Notes: generated by a model not told the origin, from the letters alone. Shown: positions 36,255 through 44,537, numbered from the stretch's first letter. The stretch: DNA of 64,000 nt from CAVQBJ01 sp963710725 (GCA_963710725.1 CAVQBJ010000008.1:1488001-1552000), one strand, 5' to 3'. Translations and numbers: made by a program.

Positions 36255-37769
36255 ATGATCCCCTCCCCGTCCACTCGACTCCGTCAGCCACCGCGCGTGT
36301 GCGCCGGCGCGCTCGTGCTCGCCGTCGCGGCGGCGGCGCTTGGCGCGCCCGCGGCCTCCGCGCTCCCCTATGCGCCCGCGCGGGTCGTCGTCGCCTTCGC
36401 GCCGCGCACGACGACGCTCATGCGCGGGCGGCTCGCGCGACTGGCCGAGGCCGGGGCCACGGAGAGCGACGGGTCCACGCGGGTCCTGATGCTCGCGCGG
36501 GGCGCGAGCGTGCCCGCGGCCGTCACCCGCCTGCGCCGTCAGCACGACGTGCTGTGGGCGGTTCCCGACTACGTCGCCCATGCCGCGGACGTCCCCGCGG
36601 CGACGACCACGACGAGCGCCACGGCGTCGCTCGGCCTGGCGCCGGCGGTGACGAGCGTCTCGACGGTCACGACGACGAGCACCACCAGCACGGTGACGAG
36701 CGCCCTGCCGCCGGCGTTCTGGCCGAACGACACCGGCATCAGCGGCACGCCCGGTGGCTGGGCCGCCGTGCAGTGGGACTTCGTCGGCCCGTTCGGGGTC
36801 GGCGCCCCGCAGGCATGGGGGAACCTCATCGCCGACGGCGCCCCCGGGGGCCGCGGCGTGATCGTGGCGGTGCTCGACACCGGGATCGCCTACAAGAACT
36901 GGGGACGCTTTCGCCGCTCGCCCGACCTCAACACCACCCGGTTCGTGCGGGGCTATGACTTCATCGATCCGGGCGCCTATCCGGTCGATCACAACGGCCA
37001 CGGCACACACGTGGCGAGCACGATCGCCGAGTCCACGAACAACGGCTACGGGCTGACGGGCCTTGCCTACGGCGCCTCGCTGATGTCGGTGCGGGTGCTC
37101 GACACCAGCGGCGAGGGCGACGCCTCGGTGATCGCCGACGGCGTCCGCTTCGCCGTCAACCACGGCGCCCGCGTCATCAACATGAGTCTCGAGTTCGACC
37201 CCGGCGTGACCGCCGGCGACATCCCCGAGCTCATCTCCGCGATCCGGTACGCGCACCGCCACGGCGTCGTGGTCGTCGCCGCGGCCGGGAACGAGGGCAC
37301 GCGCGACGTCGCCTACCCGGCGCGCGCCCCCTACGTGATCGCGGTCGGCGCCACGACGCAGCACGGCTGCCTGGCCGACTACTCGAACAACGGGCCGCAG
37401 CTGACGATGGTCGCCCCCGGAGGCGGGAGCGACGCCGACCTGGCCGGCGACCCCAACTGCCACCCGGCCGACCCGCCGGGCGCCGACATCTACCAGGTGA
37501 CGTTCCTCGGCCCCAACCCGCGCAAGTTCGGGATCCCGCCGGGCTACGACGGCACCTCGATGGCGGCGCCGCACGTGTCCGCCACCGCCGCGCTCATCAT
37601 CGCCAGCAAGGTGATCGGCGCCGATCCCTCCCCCGACGCCATCCTGCGCCGCCTCCGCGCGACGGCCACGCCGCTTGGTTCGGCCGCGGACCGCTATCGG
37701 TACGGGGCGGGACTGGTCAACGCCGCCGCGGCCACGGACCCCGGCGGCCCGGGCGCAGTCGCCGGCTGA
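36255..37769 (+). CDS. Secreted S8 family subtilisin-like serine peptidase
   Basis: A 504-residue preproprotein. A signal peptide (about 1-37) is followed by an inhibitor-like propeptide (about 40-110), a Ser/Thr/Val-rich linker (about 115-150) and the catalytic domain. Triad residues are Asp208 (VAVLDTGIA), His249 (NGHGTHVAS) and Ser435 (YDGTSMAAPH). The oxyanion Asn lies in AAAGNEG. There is no C-terminal anchor or repeat, so it should be released. ATG 36255 is chosen because it gives the signal peptide directly. Confidence 0.92.
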   Translation: MIPSPSTRLRQPPRVCAGALVLAVAAAALGAPAASALPYAPARVVVAFAPRTTTLMRGRLARLAEAGATESDGSTRVLMLARGASVPAAVTRLRRQHDVLWAVPDYVAHAADVPAATTTTSATASLGLAPAVTSVSTVTTTSTTSTVTSALPPAFWPNDTGISGTPGGWAAVQWDFVGPFGVGAPQAWGNLIADGAPGGRGVIVAVLDTGIAYKNWGRFRRSPDLNTTRFVRGYDFIDPGAYPVDHNGHGTHVASTIAESTNNGYGLTGLAYGASLMSVRVLDTSGEGDASVIADGVRFAVNHGARVINMSLEFDPGVTAGDIPELISAIRYAHRHGVVVVAAAGNEGTRDVAYPARAPYVIAVGATTQHGCLADYSNNGPQLTMVAPGGGSDADLAGDPNCHPADPPGADIYQVTFLGPNPRKFGIPPGYDGTSMAAPHVSATAALIIASKVIGADPSPDAILRRLRATATPLGSAADRYRYGAGLVNAAAATDPGGPGAVAG

Positions 37770-37796
37770 GGTCCGCGGAGCGCCGACGCGCGGCGC

Positions 37797-38243
37797 CTAC
37801 CCGGTACGGATGATGAGCACCGAGCAGGGGGCGTGATGGGACACCTTGTTCGGCACCGAACCGAGCAGGAAGCGCTCGGCGCCGGTCAGGCCCTTATTGC
37901 CGACGACCACGAGGTCGGCCCCGCGCTCCTCGGCGACGTCGAGGATCGCGTCGGCCGGATCGCCCTGACGGGGGTAGACGGTCACCGTCGCGACGCCGAC
38001 CTCCCGCGCGAGCGCCGCCGCCGAGTCGAGCGTCAGATCGACCTCCTCGCGGCCCTTGATCGCCCAGCGCGGGTCGGGCGAGGCGCCGACGCGCTCGGCC
38101 GGCAACCGATCGACGGATGCCGGCTCGTACACGCTCACGATGTCGAGCGTCGCCCCTTCGGCCAGCGCGAGGCCGGCGGCCTGGCGCACCGCCTCGGTGG
38201 CCGCTTCCGAGCCATCGGTCCCCACCACGATCGAGCTGAACAT
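37797..38243 (-). CDS. Universal stress protein (UspA family)
   Basis: A 148-residue single Usp domain with the N-terminal IVVGTDGSEAA and the ATP-binding pattern G-N-K-G then nine residues and GS (VVGNKGLTGAERFLLGSVPN). Conservation of that pattern suggests an ATP-binding type. ATG 38243 is chosen because the Usp fold begins at once. It is convergent with the subtilase gene and divergent from the PHP phosphatase gene. Confidence 0.9.
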   Translation of the reverse strand: MFSSIVVGTDGSEAATEAVRQAAGLALAEGATLDIVSVYEPASVDRLPAERVGASPDPRWAIKGREEVDLTLDSAAALAREVGVATVTVYPRQGDPADAILDVAEERGADLVVVGNKGLTGAERFLLGSVPNKVSHHAPCSVLIIRTG

Positions 38244-38390
38244 GTCCTGATCATCGCCTCCATGCGGCAGCGCGGTGCGGGCCGCCGGGGCTTGCGATGT
38301 TATCCCGGCCTCGCCGGCGTGCAAGCGACGGTCACCACGCGGTCACGCGGGACGCCGGCGCGAGCTGGGCTCCGTAACGTTCAGCGCACG

Positions 38391-39170
38391 GTGATCGACC
38401 TGCACTGCCACGTGCTGCCGGGGATCGACGACGGCCCGGCCACCCTCGAGGGCTCCGTCGCGATCGCGCGCGCGGCGGCAGCGGGCGGCGTACAGACGAT
38501 CGTCGCCACGCCGCACGTCAGCTGGGACTATCCCAACGACGCCGCCACGATCGCCCGCCTCGTCGACACCGTGAACGAGCGCCTGCGCGTGGACGGCGTC
38601 GCGGTGACGGTCGTGCGCGGCGCCGAGCTTGCATTCAGCCGCATCGCCGACATCCCTGACGGCGAGCTCGGCGAGCTCGGCCTCGGCGGCGGACGCTGGC
38701 TGCTCGTCGAGCCGCCGTTCACCCCGTCGGTCGTCGGCCTGGAGAACGTCATCGCCGGGCTGCGCGCGCGTGGTCACGACGTCGTGCTCGCCCATCCCGA
38801 GCGCTGTCCGGCGTTCCACCGTGACCTCGACTCGCTCACGCGCATGTCGGCCTCGGGCGTTGCCTGCTCGATCACCGCCGGCTCGCTCGTCGGCCGCTTC
38901 GGGCGCGAGGTGCGCCGCTTCGCGCTCGCCCTCGTCGAGGCCGGACTCGTGCAGAACGTCGCCTCCGACGCGCACGACGCCGTGCGCCGCCCGCCGGGCT
39001 TGGCGGCCGAGCTGGAGGAGGCCGGGCTGGGCGCCCTGCGCGCGTGGACGACCGAGGCGGTGCCGCGCGCGATCCTCGCCGGCGAGGCACTGCCGCCGCG
39101 TCCGGCGGAGGCCGCGAACCTCACGGTCGCGGGAGCGCGGCGCGCCCCGCGCTGGCTGCGGCGGCGCTGA
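38391..39170 (+). CDS. PHP-domain phosphatase, CpsB/CapC-like
   Basis: A 259-residue protein with the PHP metal motif DLHCHVLPGIDDGP at the N-terminus, TPHVSWDYP, AHPERCPAF and a late ASDAHD. These supply the metal-binding His/Asp set of CpsB/YwqE-type manganese-dependent protein-tyrosine phosphatases, which regulate polysaccharide chain-length kinases. Start GTG 38391 begins VIDLHCH. No capsule genes are adjacent, so the partner is unknown. Confidence 0.85.
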   Translation: MIDLHCHVLPGIDDGPATLEGSVAIARAAAAGGVQTIVATPHVSWDYPNDAATIARLVDTVNERLRVDGVAVTVVRGAELAFSRIADIPDGELGELGLGGGRWLLVEPPFTPSVVGLENVIAGLRARGHDVVLAHPERCPAFHRDLDSLTRMSASGVACSITAGSLVGRFGREVRRFALALVEAGLVQNVASDAHDAVRRPPGLAAELEEAGLGALRAWTTEAVPRAILAGEALPPRPAEAANLTVAGARRAPRWLRRR

Positions 39171-39178
39171 GCACCCGC

Positions 39179-39265
39179 CTACGCGAGCTTGACGATCGCG
39201 ACCACCATCCCGATGAGGATGACGACGACGAGCGCCACCTGCGTCCACAGCCAGACCGGGTTCAT
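39179..39265 (-). CDS. 28-residue membrane microprotein
   Basis: A minus-strand ORF MNPVWLWTQV then ALVVVILIGMVVAIVKLA. The first ten residues include two Trp, followed by one strong hydrophobic helix and a terminal Lys. It is convergent with the PHP gene (8 nt between stops). No strong Shine-Dalgarno was seen. The clean start, single helix and positive end resemble real small membrane proteins. Confidence 0.4.
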   Translation of the reverse strand: MNPVWLWTQVALVVVILIGMVVAIVKLA

Positions 39266-39338
39266 GGGCACCCAAGGGTATGCCACGACCGACCGCGGCC
39301 GGTCGGCCGCCGCCCGCGGAGCGCCATAATCGACGGCC

Positions 39339-40109
39339 ATGGACCGGGCGGCCGAGCTCGTTGCCTTCTATGACGATTCCTACTCGCGCGAGGGCGCCGA
39401 GGCACAGCTGTACGCCCGCTGGCGCGCGCTCAGCGCCGTGGGTAAGGCGGATCACGTCGTCACGCTCTGCCGCCGCGCCGGCCGGTCGCCGCGCACGATC
39501 GTCGAGGTGGGCTGCGGCGACGGCGCGCTGCTCACCGAGCTGCAGCGACGCGGCTTCGGCGAGCAGCTGAGCGGCTTCGAGATCACCGACGCCGCCGTGG
39601 CCATCGCGCGCGAGCGCCCGCACCTGCACGAGATCGCCCGCTACGACGGCGAGCACCTTCCGGTCGCCGACGATGCCTACGACCTCGGGATCCTCTCGCA
39701 CGTGCTCGAGCACGTACCCGACCCGGCCGCGCTCCTGCGCGAGGTCGGACGCGCCTGCCGCGCCGTCGTCGTCGAGGTCCCGCTCGAGGCCAACGTCTCG
39801 GCCCGGCGCGCGTCCAAGCGCGCCGGCGCGGCTGAGGTCGGCCACCTGCACGAGCTCGATCGCGCGGCGGTCGCGGCCGCCGTCACGCGCGCCGGGTTGA
39901 CGATCGCCGCCGAGCTCGACGATCCGCTGCCGCTGTCGGTCCACCGCTTCTTCGCCACCACGCCGGCGGCTCGCGCGCGGGCGACCGTGAAGTGGGCCCT
40001 GCGCGCGGGCTTGGCGCGGCTCGCGCCGGCGCTCGCCCGGCGGCTGTTCACGGTGCATTACGCGTGCCTGTGCGTGGCGGGCGGCGCGGCGGCGGCGGCG
40101 GCGGGCTGA
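39339..40109 (+). CDS. Class I SAM-dependent methyltransferase
   Basis: A 256-residue protein with motif I VEVGCGDGALLTEL (about 48-61), an acidic post-I segment and a motif at HVLEHVPDPAALLREVGRAC, typical of Methyltransf_11/25 enzymes. The Ala/Arg-rich C-terminal helix region contains RATVKWALRAGLARLAP. The substrate is unknown. The short upstream region has no clear promoter, and the 3' end runs straight into the minisatellite desert. Confidence 0.82.
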   Translation: MDRAAELVAFYDDSYSREGAEAQLYARWRALSAVGKADHVVTLCRRAGRSPRTIVEVGCGDGALLTELQRRGFGEQLSGFEITDAAVAIARERPHLHEIARYDGEHLPVADDAYDLGILSHVLEHVPDPAALLREVGRACRAVVVEVPLEANVSARRASKRAGAAEVGHLHELDRAAVAAAVTRAGLTIAAELDDPLPLSVHRFFATTPAARARATVKWALRAGLARLAPALARRLFTVHYACLCVAGGAAAAAAG

Positions 40110-40146
40110 GCCGGGGGCAACCACGGCGTGGTCCGCCGAGGCCAGG

Positions 40147-40543
40147 CGGTTCGGGCGGGCTCGGGCGGTTCGGGCGGGCTCGGGCGGTCGGGCGGGCTCG
40201 GGCGGTTCGGGCGGGCTCGGGCGGCTCGGGCGGGCTCGGGCGGGCTCGGGCGGTTCGGGCGGGCTCGGGCGGTTCGGGCGGGCTCGGGCGGTTCGGGCGG
40301 TTCGGGCGGGCTCGGGCGGGCTCGCGCGGTTCGGGCGGGCTCGGGCGGGCTCGCGCGGTTCGGGCGGGCTCGGGCGGGCTCGCGCGGTTCGGGCGGGCTC
40401 GGGCGGGCTCGGGCGGGCCGGGCGGGCTCGGGCGGGCTCGGGCGGTTCGGGCGGGCTCGGGCGGTTCGGGCGGGCTCGGGCGGGCTCGGGCGGGCTCGGG
40501 CGGGCTCGGGCGGTTCGGCCGGTTCGGGCGGGCTCGGGCGGTC
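40147..40543. repeat. G-rich minisatellite (mixed 9/10-nt units)
   Basis: About 400 nt of interspersed GGTTCGGGC, GGGCTCGGGC and GGCTCGCGC units. Runs of GGG separated by 1-6 nt occur throughout on the plus strand, so many overlapping G-quadruplex motifs are possible. Proteins read from it are simple Gly/Arg/Ala or Pro/Glu/Arg repeats and are not credible genes. Confidence 0.85.
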
Positions 40544-40602
40544 GAAATGCGGCCGCAGGGCAGCCGTCCGAGCCGAACTGCACCCTCTCGCGCGACCGTT
40601 CG

Positions 40603-40827
40603 GTGACGTGGCCGGCGCGCGGGCGTGACGCGCAGGGCGTGTTTGTGACGGTCGCGTGACCCTCGGGCGGGGGGTGTGGTCGGTTAGGCCCCCTATAACG
40701 TCGCTTAGGCACCACACCCCGGCGCGCGGGTCACCGCGCGCGACGCCCGGCACAACCGCGCCACAGTCCTGTTACACGGCAGATACGCAGCGCGACGCGC
40801 ACGGCGCATCTGTCACGGACGCGTCAC
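40603..40827. promoter_or_regulatory. Cluster of GTGAC/GTCAC boxes around the dyad element
   Basis: GTGAC occurs at 40603, 40625, 40645 and 40656, left of the 50-nt dyad. GTCAC occurs about 40734, 40812 and 40823, right of it. The orientation flips across the dyad. The same pentamers cluster beside the other two dyads. They resemble GTNAC-type sites such as those bound by MtrA, but no factor can be assigned. Confidence 0.35.
40671..40720. repeat. 50-nt dyad element, copy A
   Basis: Arms GGGGTGTGGT (40671-40680) and ACCACACCCC (40711-40720) are perfectly complementary across a 30-nt centre containing CTATAACGTCG. By hand alignment 37 of 50 positions match copy B at 54983-55032, with no gaps. 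It lies between the two minisatellites, far from any start codon. Confidence 0.6.
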
Positions 40828-40829
40828 CT

Positions 40830-41130
40830 CCCACCGCCCACGGCCCGCCCGCCCCCGACGCCCACGGCCCACCCGCGCCCACCGCCCCACGGCCCGCCCG
40901 CCCCCGACGCCCACGGCCCGCCCGCCCCCACCGCCCGCGGCCCACCCGCGCCCACCGCCGACGGCCCGCCCGCCCCCGACGCCCACGGCCCACCCGCGCC
41001 CACCGCCCACGGCCCGCGGCCCGCGGCCCACCCGCCCCCGACACCCGCGGTCCGCCCCGCGCCCCGAGCGCCCCCCGCCCACCACAACGCCCCGCCCCGC
41101 CCGCCCGGAGCGCCGCCCCCTACCGCCCCC
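40830..41130. repeat. C-rich minisatellite
   Basis: About 300 nt of irregular units such as CCCACGGCCCGCCCGCCCCC and CCCACCCGCGCCCACCG. The G-runs here are on the minus strand, opposite to the array at 40147-40543. It ends at the stop codon of the TetR gene. No gene is supported in 40110-41132. Confidence 0.8.
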
Positions 41131-41132
41131 CG

Positions 41133-41750
41133 TCACGCCCCGATCGGCCGCGTCGCCCCCGCGAACAGGGTCGCGAGCGCGGTCCGCATGAGGTCGCCCG
41201 GAATCGCATCCGGATCCGCGAGCTTCTGGCGCGCGATGCCATCCGCGAGGGCGTCGATGGCGATCGCCAGATACTCGGCCGGCAGCGTCAGCTCGAGGTC
41301 GAACTCGCGCGCGCTGTCGCTGACGAGCCTCGTGAGCATCTGGCGCACCTCGGCGAAGTGGGCGGCGACGTGCGGGCGCACGTCGGGGTCGCGGACCCCG
41401 TAGGCCCAGAACTCGACCATCAGCAGCAGCATCTCGTGCTCGCGCTCGATGAAGGCCATCCAGAAGTCTGCGCCCCCCTCCGTGCGCTCGGCCACCGTGG
41501 CGCGGTGAGCGACGACGTCGGTGAACCACTCGACGTGGCGCGAGACCTCGCGGCTCATGAGGACCATGAAGAGGTCCTCCTTGCCGTCGAAGTTCGAGTA
41601 CAGGGCGCCGGTGGAGTAGCCGGCCACGGCCGCGATCTCCTCGACGCTCGCGCCGTGGAACCCGCGCGCGGCGAACACCTGGCGGGCGGCGTCGAGCAGC
41701 TTCTCGCGCGTGGCCGCCTTGCTCTGCTCGCGGGTGAGGCGCGTCGTCAC
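41133..41750 (-). CDS. TetR family regulator, divergent from the R2lox gene
   Basis: A 205-residue TetR regulator with helix-turn-helix at about residues 28-72 (IAAVAGYSTGALYSNFDGKE). GTG 41750 is preferred because the ATGs at 41789 and 41798 lie inside the divergent promoter. The effector domain is unclassified. An ATAATG/CATTAT dyad over the -10 of the divergent gene is the likely operator, so it probably represses the R2lox gene. Confidence 0.85.
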   Translation of the reverse strand: MTTRLTREQSKAATREKLLDAARQVFAARGFHGASVEEIAAVAGYSTGALYSNFDGKEDLFMVLMSREVSRHVEWFTDVVAHRATVAERTEGGADFWMAFIEREHEMLLLMVEFWAYGVRDPDVRPHVAAHFAEVRQMLTRLVSDSAREFDLELTLPAEYLAIAIDALADGIARQKLADPDAIPGDLMRTALATLFAGATRPIGA

Positions 41751-41764
41751 GCCCGGGATTGTAG

Positions 41765-41801
41765 TTGACAGAGCGATCACTATTGGCATAATGTCCATTA
41801 T
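41765..41801 (+). promoter_or_regulatory. Promoter and operator of the R2lox gene
   Basis: TTGACA (41765-41770), a 16-nt spacer and CATAAT (41787-41792) form a near-consensus promoter 79 nt before the ATG. A perfect dyad ATAATG-TC-CATTAT (41788-41801) covers the -10 and start region. The AT-rich stretch contrasts with the GC-rich surroundings. Confidence 0.7.
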
Positions 41802-41870
41802 TCCGAATGCAACGCTGCTCGCAGGGGCGCCGCCCATGCGACTCACGAACACGGCGCACAGGAGGGGACG

Positions 41871-42974
41871 ATGGCCACCACCGCAAGCCCGCCCGAATCG
41901 CTCGCGAGCGACGCGATCAGCTACGAGGATCTGTACGCGCGCTGGGAGCGCGGCAACTGGTGCGCGACCGAGCTCGACTTCACCGAGGACGCTCGGCAAT
42001 GGCGGGAGGAGTTCACCGACTTCGAGCGCACGGCGGCGCTGTGGAACTACGCCCTGTTCTTCTGGGGCGAGGACGCGGTGGCCGACAACCTGTCCCCCTA
42101 CATCGATGCCGCACCGACCGAGGAGCAGAAGTACTTCCTCACCACCCAGCAGGTCGACGAGGCGCGCCACGCCGTGTTCTTCAAGCGCTTCATGCGCGAG
42201 GTGTGCGGAATCGGCGACGGCACGGCCGGCGACGGCCTGCGGGCGATCAGGCCCCAGCTGACCCCGGGCTTCCGGAAGATCTTCGACCGCCTCGACACGA
42301 TGGCCGACGAGCTGCGCGCCGACCGCTCGCGCCCGAAGCTCGCCGCCGCGATCACGCTGTACCACCTGATCGTCGAGGCGACGCTCGCTCAGACCGGCCA
42401 GCACATGATCGTCGACTACCTCGAGCAGCGCGACCTGCTCCCGGCCTTCCGTGAGGGCATGCTCAACATCGCCGCCGACGAGCAGCGCCACATCGGCTTC
42501 GGTGTGAAGCTGCTCGCCGATCTGCGCCGCGAGGACGAGCGCGTGCCGGCGGCCGTCGCCGAGCTGCTGCGCGAGGTGCTCCCCTACTCCAGCCAGGTGC
42601 TGATGCCGCCCAACTGGGACGAGCGCTACCTCACCTGCTTCGGGTACAGCTTCGAGAAGGTCGGCATCGAAGGCGCCCAGTCGCTCATGACAAAGCTCCG
42701 CAGCGCCGGCCTCGCCATCGAGACGCTCCCCGGCCCGCCGGTCATCCCGATCGGACTGGGCCCCGCCGAGCTCGCCGACCGCGGCCTGCGCCTGGCCATG
42801 GCCGGCATCATCGGCGTGCGCGAAGGTCCCACGCGCCGCGATGACGAGACCGTCGCGCTCCTGTTCGACACGATGACGCATGAGCGTGAGCCCCGAGGCC
42901 CGGCGCCGACCGGCGGTGTTCGCGTGGGAGTTCAACGATCCCGACATCCGCGACTGGCGCGTCGTCGTCGATAA
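41871..42974 (+). CDS. R2-like ligand-binding oxidase (R2lox) / RNR-beta-like diiron protein
   Basis: A 367-residue ferritin-like protein with a complete set of metal ligands: Glu67 (WGEDAV), Glu97 and His100 (DEARH), Glu169 (YHLIVEA), Glu204 and His207 (DEQRH). Val70 (Glu67+3) and Tyr164 (Glu169-5) sit where Mycobacterium R2lox (Rv0233) forms its Tyr-Val ether cross-link, favouring R2lox over a true ribonucleotide reductase subunit. No large reductase subunit is nearby. AGGAGGGG precedes the ATG. The last 30 residues are Arg/Pro-rich and overlap the next gene, so the natural C-terminus may be near residue 337. Confidence 0.88.
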   Translation: MATTASPPESLASDAISYEDLYARWERGNWCATELDFTEDARQWREEFTDFERTAALWNYALFFWGEDAVADNLSPYIDAAPTEEQKYFLTTQQVDEARHAVFFKRFMREVCGIGDGTAGDGLRAIRPQLTPGFRKIFDRLDTMADELRADRSRPKLAAAITLYHLIVEATLAQTGQHMIVDYLEQRDLLPAFREGMLNIAADEQRHIGFGVKLLADLRREDERVPAAVAELLREVLPYSSQVLMPPNWDERYLTCFGYSFEKVGIEGAQSLMTKLRSAGLAIETLPGPPVIPIGLGPAELADRGLRLAMAGIIGVREGPTRRDDETVALLFDTMTHEREPRGPAPTGGVRVGVQRSRHPRLARRRR

Positions 42975-43161
42975 CGGCCACACCCGCGCCGAGCCGGGTC
43001 ACGCCGCCCGCGCCGACGTGCGGGTGCGGGTCAGCTACCAGGACTGGGTCGACATCGTCGGTGGGCGCCTCGACCCTCGTCGCGCGCTGCTGAGCCGGCG
43101 CCTGCGCCCGCACGGCAGCCCGTTCGGCCTGCTCAAGCTCGCGAAGGCGTTCCCGCAGTAG
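42880..43161 (+). CDS. SCP2-sterol-transfer-like domain protein
   Basis: A 93-residue protein overlapping the R2lox frame by 95 nt. It contains FAWEFNDPDIRDWRVVVDNG, then ADVRVRVSYQDWVDIVGGRL, then LLSRRLRPHGS, the pattern of SCP2-like lipid-binding domains. It could be a separate gene or the C-terminal domain of R2lox joined by a one-base shift near 42870. A lipid-binding module beside an oxidase whose crystal homologues bind fatty acids is functionally sensible (inference). Confidence 0.65.
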   Translation: MSVSPEARRRPAVFAWEFNDPDIRDWRVVVDNGHTRAEPGHAARADVRVRVSYQDWVDIVGGRLDPRRALLSRRLRPHGSPFGLLKLAKAFPQ

Positions 43162-43483
43162 GACCGGGCGCGAGGCGCGCCGGTGCCTTGCCCTCCCAGG
43201 CGTCGGCGAGCAGCTCGGCGAGCAGCTCGCGTGGCACCGCCGGCAGCGCGACGCGCACGGCGGCCAGCCGCCGACCCCAGTGGACCTCCGCGCAGCACGC
43301 CGGGTGGGCGGCAACCGCCGTGCGGATCCCCGGCTCGTCGAGCATCACGTTCATGTGCTCGCCATCCCACAGCGTCGCGAAGATCCGCCCGCCCACGCGA
43401 AACGACGGGCGCCCGTGGTGGTCCCGCTCGCTCGCCTCGGGCAGCGAGAGGGCGAGCGACCGGGCTGTCGCAACCGTCACCAT
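43133..43483 (-). CDS. MmcQ/YjbR family DNA-binding-like protein
   Basis: A 116-residue protein with ARSLALSLPEASERDHHGRP, SFRVGGRIFATLWDGEHMNV and AWEGKAPARL, typical of the YjbR/MmcQ fold (CyaY-like). Such proteins are often annotated DNA-binding, with little functional evidence. ATG 43483 is chosen as the family-typical start. It overlaps the SCP2-like gene by 29 nt at the 3' ends. Confidence 0.8.
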   Translation of the reverse strand: MVTVATARSLALSLPEASERDHHGRPSFRVGGRIFATLWDGEHMNVMLDEPGIRTAVAAHPACCAEVHWGRRLAAVRVALPAVPRELLAELLADAWEGKAPARLAPGPTAGTPSRA

Positions 43484-43516
43484 CCGCGGGCAGCTTCGCA
43501 TAGGGTCTCGCCCGAA

Positions 43517-44122
43517 GTGACCGTGCTCACCGTGCAGACCCACGAGTTCGGGATCACCTGGGTGATCGACGAGCCGTTCACCCGCGCCTCGCACGCCCTC
43601 GTGCACGACGGTCGTGTGTGGATCATCGACCCGGTCGACGACCCGAGCGCGATGGGGGCGGTGGCCGAGCTCGGCGAGCCCGCGGCGGTGGTGCAGCTGC
43701 TCGACCGCCACCGGCGCGACTGCCAGGCGATCGCCCGCCGCCTGGACGTGCCTCACCTCGAGCTGCCCCAGACGCTCGCCGACTCGCCGCTGCAACCGTT
43801 CTCGCTCATCAGCTGGCCGGGCTGGAAGGAGGTGTCGCTGTGGTGGCCCGAGCACCAGCTGCTGGTCGTGGCCGAGGCCGTCGGCACCAACCCGGCCTTC
43901 ACGGCCGGTGCCGGGCCGGTCGGCGTGCATCCATTCCTGCGCCTGTGGCCACCCCGCGCGCTCGGCCGCTACCAGCCCCGGCACCTGCTCGTCGGCCACG
44001 GCGAGCCGCGCGGCGGAGCGGCGACGGCCGACGAGCTCGCCGTCGCGCTCGCGCGCTCGCGTCGCGACATCCCGCGACTCATCGCCGCCGTCCCGCGGAT
44101 GCGACGACAAGCGCGCCGATGA
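43517..44122 (+). CDS. Metallo-beta-lactamase-fold-like hypothetical protein
   Basis: A 201-residue protein starting at GTG 43517. ASHALVHDGRVWIIDPVDDP resembles the first strands of an MBL fold, and HRRDCQAIARRLDVPHLELP and HLLVGHGEPRGG resemble later MBL segments. The HxHxDH zinc motif is missing (LLDRHRRDC occupies its place), so hydrolase activity is doubtful. It overlaps the convergent DUF3995-like gene by 44 nt. Confidence 0.6.
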   Translation: MTVLTVQTHEFGITWVIDEPFTRASHALVHDGRVWIIDPVDDPSAMGAVAELGEPAAVVQLLDRHRRDCQAIARRLDVPHLELPQTLADSPLQPFSLISWPGWKEVSLWWPEHQLLVVAEAVGTNPAFTAGAGPVGVHPFLRLWPPRALGRYQPRHLLVGHGEPRGGAATADELAVALARSRRDIPRLIAAVPRMRRQARR

Positions 44123-44537
44123 CCAGGCACAGCGGCCCGTAGAGACGCCGATCCCGGCGGGCGAACTCGGCCGAGGGCGTCCAGGACACAAGTCGACGCG
44201 TCTGTCCGCTCACACCGGCAGCACCGCGGAGAAGGAAACCGGCGGCCACCAGCCCGCGCACGCGCCGTGCCGCCCGGCGCTCACCGCCCGCGCCGGCGAC
44301 GACGACGGCCGCCGTGCCGAGAGCGGCGCCGACGGCCAGGCACGGGCCTGCGCCCGGCATCCGCCCGCGGCCGGCCGCGAGCTGCGCGAGGCGCGCGCGG
44401 TCGCCGGCCGGCCAAGCCGAGCCGACGGCCCAGGAGAGGTGCAGCGCCGCGAGCGCCGCCAGCGTCCCCGAGGCGCCGCATCGCGCAAGGTCCGATCGGG
44501 CAGCGATCATCACTGCGGTCACGCTAGCGCGCGTCAC
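44079..44537 (-). CDS. DUF3995-like membrane protein
   Basis: A 152-residue protein with four hydrophobic segments. The first contains ALHLSWAVGSAWP, the signature of DUF3995. The start is uncertain: GTG 44537 is used here, but GTG 44522 and ATG 44510 are possible. Function is unknown. Its 3' end overlaps the convergent MBL-like gene. Confidence 0.65.
   Translation of the reverse strand: MTRASVTAVMIAARSDLARCGASGTLAALAALHLSWAVGSAWPAGDRARLAQLAAGRGRMPGAGPCLAVGAALGTAAVVVAGAGGERRAARRVRGLVAAGFLLRGAAGVSGQTRRLVSWTPSAEFARRDRRLYGPLCLVIGALVVASAGRRR

Noticed and set aside
40128..40753. Pro/Glu/Arg or Gly/Arg/Ala repeat proteins read from both strands
   Set aside because: They are translations of the minisatellite in several frames, with no start context or domain.
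40830..41130. Possible CRISPR array
   Set aside because: The units are irregular and low-complexity with no unique spacers, and no cas genes are nearby.
41871..42974. True class I ribonucleotide reductase small subunit
   Set aside because: The Val/Tyr pair at the R2lox cross-link positions and the absence of a large subunit gene favour R2lox, although this cannot be proven from sequence alone.
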